Source: Bryum argenteum (lineage: Eukaryota; Streptophyta; Bryopsida; Bryales; Bryaceae). From it: 64,000 nucleotides of DNA. Of this stretch, positions 1 to 11,325 are shown piece after piece (the first letter of the stretch is position 1; every line of letters starts with the position of its first letter). The notes under the pieces are model-generated. The model was given only the letters and a program-made list of their open reading frames with translations. It did not search any database and was not told where the DNA came from. The position numbers and the translations under genes were made by a program. The stretch is from contig CM073321.1 of the NCBI GenBank assembly GCA_037043015.1, forward strand, positions 4,794,001 through 4,858,000. The letters are read 5' to 3'.

Positions 1-615
1 GCCGCGCCACGGTTTCCCATCTGGGCGTAACAACTGGTCTTCGGCGTGGGTGAAGTTGGTTAAGTTGTCATTGTCGTCCGGGAGAATGTCGAGCTGCCCC
101 CATAGACCATTCGACCTCTTTGTTTCAAACTTTGCATCCTTTCTTGCAAAGACCTTAATGTGGAAGTTCTGAGTCTACATAATCCAATTGGGCGATTAGA
201 AAACCTCATTACAATCTATGAAATTGAACGGAGAAAACATATAGAAATATAAACACTGTAGATTTACCGTTCTGTCAGAGTACAGCGCGGACGTCAAACG
301 AAGTGGGTTATAACCCCACCAGTCACGAACAATCTTGAACTGGTAACTATACGTGCACTCGTCCAACTCTTGTTCAATGGCCCTATCCCTTGGGTGCATG
401 AGAAGTATAACCCCATCATCCGTTAGATTCACATCTGCAAATGCGAATACGTTATCGAAATAATCGTCATCTCGCATGTTCCACATGGATACAACGTGTG
501 GTTCCATGAGAGGCACGGTGAGGTTTTCATGTGCATCAGCGATGATTAGGTCAATGCCGGGATGTTTGGGCTTCATAGTCATGTTTTGAACGGGCTTATC
601 ACGACCTTTCCCAAC
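1..615 (-). CDS. MULE copy A gene 2, exons 7-8: methyltransferase-like domain
   Basis: Exon 7 is 268-615 and exon 8 runs from 168 off the left edge. Splice sites are visible (acceptor ending CAG before 615, donor GTAAATC after 268, acceptor ending CAG before 168). Exon 7 encodes GIDLIIADAHENL, then LTDDGVILLMHP, then VRDWWGYN. This order resembles the core of MT-A70 or N6-adenine methyltransferases: a hydrophobic strand ending in DPPW, a later strand after a helix, then a WGY-type segment. The catalytic DPPW is replaced by DAHE, so methyl transfer cannot be assumed. Copy B has the same exons at 47701-48250 with DAPE at this position. No stop codon is seen here. The fold assignment is by eye; another Rossmann-type domain is possible. 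Confidence 0.6.
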
Positions 616-712
616 CTGGACGATAAAGTGTAACAATTATTAGTGTCATAAAATCACCACGATTAGAGAGGGACATTGGAAACAATATGAAATTATGAGG
701 ATATCGGTTTAC

Positions 713-1370
713 CTTACGAATATGCTGCATAATGTGTACCGCTTGAGGTTCCATACAGGAATTAGTGTCGCTCAAGTTCAAAACCTCACCCATGTCTCCG
801 TGCTCCAGGAATATGGGCAAAGTAGATACGTTAGCAGAGATTTTATCAGACAAGTCAGGACGCACCATATCGCGACCGCAAACAAGCCGATTAAAGTTCG
901 TGGCGTAGGATGGCAAGCCAACAATGTCACCAAGACGTTCACTTGCTTGAGTAAGGGAAGGACCAAATTCAGCTTGTGATGAAGGACCATCTTGAGCAAT
1001 AGGTGCGTTCATGGCTGTAGGTCGTGATCTTGCTGGCACTTGAGCACGTTTCTTCCCAACTTTAGGAGCACGGTTAGGCATATCGTCGACGAAGTCTCCT
1101 GCATCATTGTCGTCTTCAATGTCGATACGAGCTTGAGGTGCAGAGACGATGCCCATTGACACTGCAAGATCTTGCTCCTCCATAGGAACGAACGGGGCCG
1201 AGCAGTCCAAAAACCAAGCTCCAGTCTTGAAGGCTCCTGTTGAGAACCTCTCGTACTGGCAAGGAGTGAATGCGTTATGTTTGGAGTCTTTATCACGAGC
1301 ATCCTTCAGAAACTCGGGAAGAGAAGACAAACAAAGAGCACCTTTGGCCATCAACTCCCGGGTGAAGTAC
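713..1370 (-). CDS. MULE copy A gene 2, exon 6: linker exon
   Basis: Open exon of about 219 codons between an acceptor ending CAG (just above 1370) and a donor GTAAACC (below 713). It starts RYFTRELMAKGAL, which matches RYLKHELVAKRAL in copy B. It then holds a basic, proline-rich stretch (PKVGKKRAQVPARSRP) and ends LPIFLEHGDMGEVL, matching LPMYLEKGNIEDL of copy B, before HIMQHIRK at the donor. I recognise no known domain; low complexity suggests a flexible linker between the N-terminal part and the methyltransferase-like part. Phase is kept with exons 5 and 7. Unlike copy B, there is no in-frame stop. Confidence 0.7.
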
Positions 1371-1447
1371 CTGAAAAACAAAATGGTTTAGAAAACCAAT
1401 TATTATTAAGTAGCAAATAAATAAGTAAGCGGTTTAGGATTTAATAC

Positions 1448-2180
1448 CTATAGACCAAGAGTTTGATGATCAACATGTCATTCTCGAACTTCTTCAAATC
1501 GGTTCCTTTGACAAACTTTGGGCCTCCAGTTGGTGCGAGATATGCAAGGTACGCGTGATCCCAAAGGCTCACCCTCCAATGCTCTACGTAAGCGGATGGA
1601 GGAAGAACGTCGACTTTCCACACAATAGGCATAGCGTGATTTTCGAGGATCTTATTAAACTCTTGTAGGAGTTCGAACTCCAACTGCAAAAACGATTGTG
1701 AATCGCATAAATGAGAATTAAATCATGATATAGTTTCAAAGATTCCAATAACCCAAAGCACAAGTTTAATTAGACAGCATGCATACTTGTGCCCAAAAAG
1801 AAGCCTTCTGAATCCAGGCATCAAAGGTTTTCTCTTTCATTGGACGATCCAAGGGAAAACACACAAGCTGTCTTTCATTATCCGTGCTATTCCACCAAGA
1901 CAGCCACTTCGCCTTGAATTTCGGCTCAACATGAGATGTAGCAATTTTTTGAAGTCGCTCAATTGACAACTCGGCTACTGGAAAAGTCGAGTAGTGTGTA
2001 GTAATCTGAATAAGACATAACTCACGTCAATTATCAACTTACAGATGATCAAATAGAAAGCAATGATATATTATACGTACCTCGTCGAAGAACTTTGGGC
2101 CATTATGTGGATTAGCCACCGCGATAAATTTCTCAAAATTTCGACCCTTTAAGATCTTGATGGTCTTTTGTTGCGCATGA
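1448..2180 (-). CDS. MULE copy A gene 2, exons 3 (3' part), 4 and 5
   Basis: Exon 3b is 2081-2180, exon 4 is 1787-2005 and exon 5 is 1448-1683, each with GT..AG borders. Exon 3b continues exon 3a (12672-12774) across the Ty3/gypsy insertion, in frame once one copy of the 5-bp duplication CATGA is discounted; it encodes FEKFIAVAN, matched by FDKLVAVAN in copy B. Exon 4 encodes WLSWWNSTDNERQLVCF and exon 5 YVEHWRVSLWDHAYLAYLAPTGGPKFVKG; copy B has YVEKWRLLLWKKAFGNYLAP and KFIKG at the same place. The tryptophan-rich region has no domain I can name. All three exons are open. They show that gene 2 was an intact reading frame when the retrotransposon landed. Confidence 0.75.
2176..2180. repeat. 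Target-site duplication CATGA, left of Ty3/gypsy element
   Basis: CATGA directly precedes the 5' LTR and is repeated at 12672-12676 directly after the 3' LTR. A 5-bp duplication is normal for Ty3/gypsy integration. Confidence 0.9.
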
Positions 2181-3527
2181 TGTGAGCCATACAAATGGCT
2201 CACGTATTAGTTATTGAATATCTAGATACAAAATACATTTGATTATAGTAGTTTGTGTGGTTCCTATAGGCTAAATGCATTAAATTTGAATTTATAGAAA
2301 TAGGCTCGGAAGTTATTAGAATAATTAAGAAAAGCATTGAGTATGGCAATTTAGTGACAATTACATGATTTTATGTTAGGGAGGATAACTAAATTGTTAG
2401 AATTGAAGAATATTTGATGTGAGGTAGTATTAGAGTTAGAGGTAGATAGGCAATTTAGAAAGTAGAAAGGTAAGAAGGAAGGTGAGGGAGTAGGATTTCT
2501 CCCTCATGCTTCCCCTCTCCCCTTTATCTTTTCTTTCTTTCTCATTTCTTTTTACTTGTCTCTCTCTTTTTTGCTAGGGTTTGCTAGTTTTGTCTCTCTT
2601 GTTTTTTGGTGTATGTGTGTGGTTTTTGAGATGCTTCTAGGTTGTGGCTATGGAGAATGGAGTTAGTGATCTAAGATGGAGAAAACACACAAGTAGAATG
2701 TGTGGAGTTGTTGGATGTGGGTGTGAGTGTGGGTAGGTTAGGGTAGAAGATAGGAGAGTGGATTTCCCGACCAAGATCTGGATCTGCCAACTTTGGGAAG
2801 GTGTAGCGTTTGGCTGGAGACGAGTTTGAGCAAGCCCTTTGGAGGAAAGGAGCGTCTTGAAGCCAGCTTTCCAACGAGCCCAAGCGCGCGGTCATAGGAG
2901 CAGCGACGGGGAGCTATGGCGGATCTCCCAAGAGGACTTCACCGGCTTGCGGCGGACGGCGAGAAGAGGCGGCGCTGACTTGAAGAACGATTTCTATCGG
3001 TAGGAGACAAATCTGAGCAAGCCCTTTGGAGGAGAGGAGCGCCTTGAAGCCAGCTTTCCAAAGAGCCTAGGCTTCCTCTTTTTGGATCATGGACGGAGGA
3101 ATGGTGATCGATTAAGTGAAAGCATGTCTACTGTGGAGGGCAAATTGAAGGCCTGACTTTGAGGCCGCATAACTCAAGTTTTAGGAAGAACCACGAGACG
3201 TGCTTCCGGATTCAAGTACATCATCAAGCTAGCTCTCTGTAGACTCCTAGCTTGCCTCAAGAAGAGCAAGGACGAGGGAGATACGGCCATTTTAGTGGCC
3301 AAGGGTCCAGCTGAGGTTGGACCCCAATTGTACTTCTTCTTCCCCATTGGTTTTCTTGTGATGTTTATTGCATCTCGTGTCTTGATGATCGTGTGATGGT
3401 GGATGCATGGTGTTTGTGAATGCTTGTTAGGATTTAGAGTCCATTGCTTGGAAGGGCTAGGTAGGTGTCTCCACTCTCAACCGGCCCAACTCTAGGGCTT
3501 TTCTTCCTACGGGTTGAATTGCTCATA
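2181..3527 (+). repeat. 5' LTR of Ty3/gypsy element
   Basis: 1,347 bp, starting TGTGAGCC and ending GCTCATA; nearly identical to 11326-12671. Short inverted ends (TGTGAGC and GCTCATA) are visible. A roughly 60-bp segment is duplicated inside the LTR at about 2822-2881 and 3007-3068 (core GAGCAAGCCCTTTGGAGG). A minus-strand reading frame at 2671-2895 recurs in the 3' LTR and is not counted as a gene. Confidence 0.95.
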
Positions 3528-3530
3528 GAA

Positions 3531-3550
3531 TTTGGTGCGTCTGCCGGAGA
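3531..3550 (+). promoter_or_regulatory. Primer-binding site, probably tRNA-Asp-like
   Basis: TTGGTGCGTCTGCCGGAGAG lies 3 bp after the 5' LTR. It partly matches the complement of a plant tRNA-Asp 3' end (TGGCGCC, then GCCGG). The match is imperfect, so the tRNA identity is tentative; the position is right. Confidence 0.55.
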
Positions 3551-5431
3551 GAGTGTCATCTAACTTGTGGTAAAAGTGTGTGAAATGATTTTTGAAGGAT
3601 ATGCGTACGGACTAGGAGCTTGAAGGCATGTGTGTTGTTTGTGTTTGTGTTTTCATTTCAATTGCAATTGTGGGTTGGGCGTTTTGTGGGTGTTGTTGCC
3701 CTTGTGAGTAGCTCATGACATTGCGTCGTGAGTGTGAAGGGGATTGTGCCACCATTGTTGGGTGGGGCTCCTTTGGTGTTGTATTAGTCGCTTTTCTTTA
3801 TTAGGTCGTGGTTTCGTATGACGGTGAGGTGAGTCGGATTAGTGGCGGCGGGACCGTTTATGTCGTTTGAAATTGGGGAATTGGGAGTGATGCCCCAAGG
3901 ATCCCAAGAGCTTGTGGATGCGGGTTGAACATACAGGTTGCCCTTCACCCGTCCATCACATCTTTTGTGGTCCATCCATGTGTGAACTTAAGAAAAAATA
4001 AATAAATTAAATTCTTGTAAACCTTTCGTTGATCCGTAACCCAAGTGGGAAATTGGAAGTGGATTGGGTGATGCCGCCCATTCAAGAACCGCACGAGGTT
4101 CTTGATTGGATTCCACTTCAAGACGTGCACCAATACGGTAAGGGTAGAGAGGATTATTTGTTCATGAATGTAGTAAGGCATTAGGTTGTAATTTTCACTC
4201 ACCAAGAAGGAAGGTATGGACTTCGCATGCTGAAATTTTCTTAGAGAGGTGTGTTTTGGCCTTTTAAGTCATCCAAACACTTTAATGGACTCAAAAATTT
4301 CACCCTTTGCTTGATGTACTTCCCTTGCTTGCTTTTATTCTTAAATTTATGTAAGAGTGGTGTTTGAAAGGAACTTAGAGGCAATTATAAGGTGGAGGTA
4401 GGTAGGAGGGTCTTGAGTTTGAAGTGGTGTGTGTGGCTTGTACAAAGGTTGATCATTTCAAAAGAGTTGTGTGATTATGAGGAAACAAGGGTAGAAGGCA
4501 AGGCTACCGTTTCTTTCTCTATTTTGTAAAACATATGATCATGACTTGATTGGATTAAGATAACTTTGATACAAAATTGCACACTTACTTCAAGTAGTGT
4601 GTGTGAGGATGTACAAAGGTTGATCATTTCAAAAGAGTTGTGTGATTATGAGGAAACAAGGGTAGAAGGCAAGGCTACCGTTTCCTTCTCTTTTTGCAAA
4701 ACATATGATCATGACTTAATTGGATTAAGATAACTTTGATACAAAATTGCACACTTTACTCGAACTCCCCGGACCTTAACTCCTATCTTTGCTACCTCCT
4801 TTCCATTGCAAGTCTAGGAGTCACAATTTTGCATTGATAGTTATTTTTGAGTTTGGAGTGACTTTCTATTAATAGTAATCTGGACCTTGTACCCAAGTAC
4901 TCTTATATGATTCAAGTGAGCCAGTGGTGATTGATGATTCTAAACCTTGTTAGGAAACCATTAGAATGAGTAGAATTTGTTACACCTTTGAATGAAGCGG
5001 GTAGTAGAGGGATGAGGTCTTGAAACCTTGACTTGGCTATATATAGTATCTTTGGACCTCCAACCGTTTATTGCATCTCTTCAACATTTGGGTGAAATAG
5101 TCCTTGTAGTCATCTTCTTGCTTCGGTGTTGAAAGGATTGGCACGGTTACAAAAACTTAGTTTAGGTCAAACCTTGAGTAGCTCAAATAGCATCCTAAGG
5201 ATGACATGGATAGTACGCCCGAATGGTGACTACCCGATCACAATACCGTCAACGCCAATCTTTACACGATAGAGAAGAAGAGACTAATAGGGAAAAACAT
5301 TCAAGCCCAATAGTTGGAAGAAATAGAGAACCATCACCAATTTCTTTGTTGCTCCCGAACCCTTAGAAGAGGAATCCACTTACACTATAGAGCCAAACGA
5401 TAGGATAGAGGAAGACAATCTACTCCCACCC
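3551..5431 (+). other. Long untranslated leader of the Ty3/gypsy element with an internal tandem duplication
   Basis: No gene is seen in these 1.9 kb. A roughly 170-bp segment is duplicated in tandem at about 4421-4590 and 4591-4760; both copies share GTACAAAGGTTGATCATTTC, the phrase AAGGCAAGGCTACCG and the end GATACAAAATTGCACACTT. Long leaders are usual in plant Tat/Athila elements. Confidence 0.75.
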
Positions 5432-6620
5432 ATGGATCCTAACAATGCGGCGGATGCCATGATGGCACCCCGTGGATTGCCCATTGTAATGCCCCAAAAC
5501 TTAGCACCACGATCCATGCCCATACACTTGCCTAAGTTTTCAGGAATGTCTCATGAGGATCCTTCACACCACATTGAGCGGTATATAGAGGCTCTTATTA
5601 CAAACGTGATTCCCGAAGAGACTTATAGATTAGTTTGGTTCTCCACTACATTGGAAGGCCAAGCTTACAATTGGTACCGATCACATGCTCCCGAAACCTT
5701 TGCTAATTGGCAAGCTCTTCAAACCGCATTCTTGAGACAATTTAGACCGGAGACTGGACAACAAAGTGCCTTAGTAGCTCTCACGGGAATGCGCCAAGGT
5801 CTATCCGAAGAAATTTCGGAATACATTCGCCGTTTCAATACGGTTATAACCCGCTTTGTTGGTAACCACCTCACTGATGAGACCATCCGGTATTACTTCA
5901 TTCAAGGCTTCAACAAGCATGCCACTATGAGAGAGATTTTAAATGCACAGCCACGAACTTTGGAGGATGCGCAAGAAGCTGCCCGACATGTAGAGAGGAT
6001 TGAGAAGGAAAATGATAGGATGTGGAATCGAACCATAGCACCGGTGCTGTGCGGCATTTATTCCTGCACACTATACACCTCCAAATCCTTTGGTCCCTTC
6101 TAGAGAGCAATCTTATACTCCTCCTAACAATCAACCGGTGCCTTTGGACTCTAGGTTGCCGGTTCCTCAACTTGAATGGCATGCACAAGCGGAGTCCTCA
6201 CGATTTGAGAAGATGGAGAGAAGGCTTGATGATGCAATTAAGAGCTTTGGGAACCAAATTGCTATGGCTATCAATGCAAAATCAGCACATGCGCCTCCTC
6301 CCTTGAATGAGACCGGAAATTTCCCCACCAACATGTGGTGTAGGAATTGCAACCAATATGGCCATAGTGAGACACATTGCCAATTGCCAAAGACTCAAGG
6401 TCCGTATGTGGCCCCTTTACCACGTCCAAATCCACCTATGCAACCAAGAGGTGCTCAACCTCAATCCAAAGGTATTCCATGCCCCACTTGTCATCGAATG
6501 CATCCTCTTGGCCCTGGACTTTGTTGGGTAGAATCGGTGTAACATGTGGAAATTGCGGAGGCAATCATCCTACCGAGAGGTGTAGAAGACCTCAAGGGAA
6601 CCCAACTTGGGCAATTCAAC
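5432..6620 (+). pseudogene. gag: Gag polyprotein region, frameshifted
   Basis: The frame opens with ATG at 5432 (MDPNNAADAMM). It shows the retrotransposon Gag core: LPKFSGMSHEDPSHHIERY near residues 33-51, then FANWQALQTAFLRQF and YIRRFNTVITRF. A frameshift near 6040 moves the reading to the next frame, which carries a CCHC knuckle (CRNCNQYGHSETHC) and a second cysteine cluster (CPTCHRMH). Another shift gives CGNCGGNHPTERC. Gag packages the RNA in virus-like particles in the cytoplasm. At least two frameshifts rule out a full protein. Confidence 0.85.
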
Positions 6621-6937
6621 CACTCCAAACCCTCCTCCGAATTTGTTCTACAACCGCCCACCTCAAGGGACTCAACAAGGTTATTACATTAATCCCCAAC
6701 CGCCCAATGGTACCCTCAAGGTGTTGGACAACCACTTGGACCTCCTATGGTGGCACACTCATCATATTCTCACCAACCACCAAATGTTCACCAAGTGCCA
6801 ACCCCAAGTCCTAATCATGTGCATTCTCAATACTACATGGGAATTCATCCTACTCCTCCTCATATGCAACAGGGTGTCACTCATCAACCTCCAATTGTCT
6901 CACAAGATGCTCGAAACAAAGTGGTTTTCATCCCAAT

Positions 6938-8717
6938 GTGGCTCAATTTCCTACATCTTCCACTCAATCGGAATTCAAGGCAAATCAAAGTGCCAATATG
7001 ATCATTCATGAGTTGGAGACACAAGTCATGACCTCATCTAGTCACCATCCACCCATGCAACATGTGGCGGTGATGACAAGGCAACAACGCTTGAACAATC
7101 CTTCCTTGGATGCCATCTCAAAAGAAACTAGTAGCATAGGAGATGCCCATGATGTTCAAGCTATGAAGAATTTTGTTGGTGAGCAAACTAGAGAGATTCT
7201 TCATGAGCCACCTTTAGATAATCCCTCCATGGAAGATGCACCACTATATGAGCTACTTAGTGATGAGGAAGATGATCTTCACCAATTTGTGGAACCCATG
7301 GAGGTTTGCAATCAAGATAAGAGGGTGTCAAAAAATCGGCATAGCCGTGTATTCAATCCGGCGGAGGAGTATGATTTGTGGTCTGATCTTTGCACTCTCC
7401 AAGCTAATATCTCTATAGCCCAACTCATCCAAGTTGCTCCTTCTTTGAGGAAGGAATTTAAGGAGGGAGCCACAATGCCTCGTAGACCTAAACAAAAGAT
7501 CATGACTACAAGGGTGTATGTAGAGAGCTTGATTGATGATGGAGCTTTTGAAATTGATGTCTCTATTCTAGACAAGGTGATTCCACATGCCTTGATAGAT
7601 GGAGGAAGCGGTATTAATATCATGCCACTTTCTACAATGGAGAGTTTGGGTTTGGTACTAACCGCCCTTCACCATACATAGTGAAGGTGGCGGATGAGCG
7701 CTCCATCAAGCCACTTGGCCAAATTGTGAATTGTCAAATGGAAGCCGGAGGAGAAATCTACACATTGACTTTTCATGTTTTGAGGTTGACAGAAAAAGAG
7801 GGGGCATATCCTCTTATTTTAGGCCGAGATTGGTTGAGGAGGGCCAATGCTTCCGATTGTTGGTCTATTACTACATCCACCTTGACATTTGGTCCATTTG
7901 ATAACCGGGCCTTGGTGACGTTGGGTACTCCAACCACTTCACAAAGTTCAATCATAGGAGAGAAACCAAAACCAAAGATGAGCTTAGTGTTGAGAAGGTG
8001 GGCTATGTACATCCTATGTTGACTGTGGGAAAGAATCCTATTGATTTAGGGCCAATTAAGAATTTAGGTTCCGGCCTTTATGATTGGGAAGATGATGGTG
8101 AATTCACTACGTGGCTTCAAGAGCATCTTGAGGATCATGAGACACCTCGAGTCCAAGCGGTGCATGTCATTTCCACGAGGAGAGAGGAAGTACATGAGGT
8201 TGACATTGATTCCGGTTTGGTGACCTTGCTTGATGAAGTGGAGTATGAAGCGGTGTATAATCTTGAGATTGATGGCACCCAACCTCATGGTATGGAAGGA
8301 TTGTTGAATGAAGAGGACATTCTACCACCACCACTTCATTTCCGCAAAACCTCCACAAGTTTGGAGGTTGGAAGTGACCTCCCTATATACCCCGCGGTTC
8401 CTAGTGATTGGTATCATGGCCCTACAAATCCAATTACGGTTCCTATTAATGATTGCCAAGATGTGGATGTTTCATTGGAGAATGAGGAGGCACGATTCAT
8501 CAAAATGGGAGCTCAATTGACAAAGGAGGAGATAGCAAAGTACAAAGAGCTAGTGCTAGAATTTCGAGACATTTTTGCTTGGTCTTATAAGGATCTCAAG
8601 GGCATTCCACCGGAGATAGTGCAATACACTATACCTCTTCTTCCTGGTACTCAACCGGTTCGACAAAAGGAGAGGCGTATGAATCCCCGTCTTCAACTTA
8701 TTGTGAAGGCGAGTTAG
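6938..8717 (+). pseudogene. pol: Aspartic protease and start of the pol region, broken
   Basis: The frame 6938-7681 ends with ALIDGGSGINIMP, the active-site loop of retroviral-type aspartic proteases (D-G/S-G). The frame then changes at 7681 (continuing to LILGRDWLRRANA, the second conserved protease strand) and again at about 7998, where the segment to 8717 ends in the connection to reverse transcriptase (ELVLEFRDIFAWSYKDLKG). A stop at 8716 precedes KLLEAGFI. The protease would cut the Gag-Pol polyprotein; in this copy it cannot be made from one frame. Confidence 0.8.
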
Positions 8718-8766
8718 AAGCTTTTGGAAGCGGGGTTCATTAAACCTCGTAGAGATCACAGATTGG

Positions 8767-9218
8767 GTGTCTCCTATGGTCCTTGTCAAGAAGAAGAACG
8801 GCAAATTGAGAGTGTGCATTGACTATCGGCGCTTGAACAAGGCCACTCAAAAGGACCATTTTCCTCTCCCATTTGTCAATCAAATTCTAGATGAGGTAGC
8901 CGGTCATGAACTCTACACATTTTTGGATGGATACTCGGGTTACAATCAAGTGTCCATACATCCAAATGATTACCACAAGACCGCATTCACCACACCTTGG
9001 GAACCTTCATCTATGTAGTCATGCCTTTTGGATTGTGCAATGCTCCATCGACCTTCCAAAGAGCCATGACCGCCATCTTCTTTGATTTGCTTCACAAATC
9101 CATGTCGGTATTCATTGATGATTTTAGCACCCAAACCAAAGCAATAGACCATTATGTCATGTTGCGTGAATGTTTTTTGAGGTGTCGGCGCAACCAACTA
9201 GCATTAAATCCAAATTAA
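8767..9218 (+). pseudogene. pol: Reverse transcriptase domain, frameshifted
   Basis: Conserved reverse transcriptase blocks are visible: LRVCIDYRRLNKAT, FLDGYSGYNQV, then, after a frameshift near 8995, VMPFGLCNAPSTFQRAM and the active-site box FIDDF. In the family the last box is usually YxDD or FxDD, so the catalytic pair of aspartates is present. The frameshift between blocks and a stop at 9218 inactivate the copy. Confidence 0.9.
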
Positions 9219-9303
9219 AAGTATATATGGGGGTACAAAAAGGAGTGTTGCTTGGCTATGTAGTATCTAAGGTCGGAAAGAGCCGGATCCCGAGAAGATA
9301 GAA

Positions 9304-10170
9304 GTGATTCTCAATCTTGAGCCTCCAACTACGGTTAAGGGAATTCAACGAGCATTAGGACATTTTGGGTGGTATAGAGACATCATGCCAAATTATGCCA
9401 CGGCGGCCATTCCACTCACCAATCTCACACGCAAGGATGTTAAGTTTGTGTGGACCCCCGAATGTCAAGCAGGTTTTGATGCTCTCAAATCCAAGTTGAC
9501 ATCCTTTCCTTGCCTTGTTGCACCGGATTGGGAGAAGCCCTTCCATGTATATTGTGATGCATCGGCAGTGGCCGTTGGAGCTACATTGTGTCAAGCTCAT
9601 GGTCCTGAGAACAAAGACCGTCCTATTGCTTTTGCTAGTAGGCAATTGACACTTTCAGAGCGGAATTATTCCACCACGGATAGGGAATGTTTAGCCATGG
9701 TTTTTAGTGCAAAGAAGTTCCGCCATTACCTACTCATGAATCCGGTGGTGTTTTTTGTTGATCATTTGGCATTGAGATACATGGTCAACAAACCGGATCT
9801 TAGTGGTCGGGTGGCTCGATGGGTGTTGCTCTTAGAAGAGCTTGACTATACGGTGGAGTACAAACCCGGGCGTCTACACTTACAAGCGGATCATCTATCT
9901 AGAATTTCGGAATCCTTGGGTATGGTGGAGATTGATGATGAGCTTCCCGATGCTAATTTGTTTTCCATCACCGTAGTTCCTACATGGGATACTTACATAT
10001 CCGAATTCTTAAGTACTCAAAAGCTTCCTGAGCACTTGGACGCTAATGAGAGGAGGAAGATTAGAGTGAATAGCCGGCACTATGCAATCATTGCAAATCG
10101 GTTGTACCGACGAGGCATTGATGGTGTTCTTCGTCGATGTGTGAGTGAGCCCGAAGCTAAAAATCATTGA
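9304..10170 (+). pseudogene. pol: RNase H and integrase zinc-binding region
   Basis: Open frame of 288 codons. It starts with the reverse transcriptase thumb and linker (RALGHFGWYRDIMPNYA). It continues with RNase H: VYCDASAVAVGATLCQ (first D), RPIAFASRQLTLSERNY, TDRECLAMVFSAKKFRHYL, FFVDHLALRYM and KPGRLHLQADHLSR. The RNase H would remove the RNA template strand. The frame closes at 10168 inside the region leading to the integrase HHCC finger, where another shift has occurred. Confidence 0.88.
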
Positions 10171-10330
10171 AGCATGTCATGATGGCGCTTGTGGAGGACA
10201 TTTTTCCGGGCGTCTTCATCGCACTTAAAATTCTTCGCGCGGTTACTTTTGGCCCACCTTATTTGCGGATGCACATCGACATGCCACTCGATGTGATGCT
10301 TGCCAAAGATATGCAAGGAATGATCTTCAT

Positions 10331-10939
10331 ATGGCACTTCCACTTCATCCTTCCTTACCCTTGCTCCCATTTGAGAAATGGGGCATAGATTATATTGGAC
10401 CGGTTCACCCTACATCACCACGTCAAAATGCATACATTCTATTGGCGGTGGATTACTTGACCAAATGGGTAGAAGCCAAGGCGATTAAGACCGCACATGA
10501 CAAGAAGACCACGGCAAGGTTTATGTTTGAGCATATTTTCACTCGCTTTGGAGTCCCCAAAATATTGATTAGTGACCGTGGTACTCATTTCCTCAATGAC
10601 CTTATTGAGGAACTCACTAACGCTTATGGCATTGATCATAGGAAGACCACACCCTATCACCCACAAACCAATGGCTTAGCGGAAAGAGTCAACCAAACCA
10701 TTGTAAGGATTCTAAGAAAGACCGTACATGACAACAAGAGAGATTGGGATGCTAAACTTAATGCGGCGTTGTGGGCATATCGTACTACCTTCAAGGTCAC
10801 CACAAAGCAAACTCCATTTGTTTTGGTCTATGGCGTGGAAGCCATCTTGCCAATTGAGATTGAAATTCCTTCATTACGCATTGCCCTCAATGATAGATGG
10901 CGGTTTCAAAATCAATTCATGATAGGGTGCTCATGCTAG
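10331..10939 (+). pseudogene. pol: Integrase catalytic core
   Basis: This 202-codon segment carries the integrase core: WGIDYIGPV (first D), ISDRGTHF (second D) and NGLAERVNQT (catalytic E), followed by LNAALWAYRTT and TPFVLVYG. D, D and E are all present with normal spacing. The C-terminal part continues in other frames to about 11330 and shows no chromodomain. The frame is cut off at 10939. Confidence 0.9.
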
Positions 10940-11325
10940 AAGGCTTAAATGAAACAAGGAGATTTAGTGCTCAACACATAGAGACGGCTCAACGGAGGAA
11001 GAAGGCCGCATTTGACAAGTCCCACAAGAAACGAACTTTGATCCCGGGACCATGGTGATGTTACAAGATGGTAAGAAGCTTGAATTTCCAAGCAAGCTTG
11101 ATGCAATTTGGTTGGGACCATATTGGATTATGGAGGTGTATCCAAACAACACAGTTCAATTGGCAACATTGGATGGGACATATTTTCCCACACGTACGAA
11201 TGGCGAGAGATGCAAGACATACCATGTGTGACCGTGCTTGCCCAATGGGGAGCCTCTTGCCTACGAGGCTTCAAGACTCTAGGCCCGTTGCATTCTCACG
11301 AATGCCCCGCAGATGATGGCGACAC

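Noticed and set aside
2671..2895. Open frame in the 5' LTR, repeated at 11814-12038
   Set aside because: Identical LTR sequence, opposite strand to gag-pol, no motif; by-product of LTR duplication.
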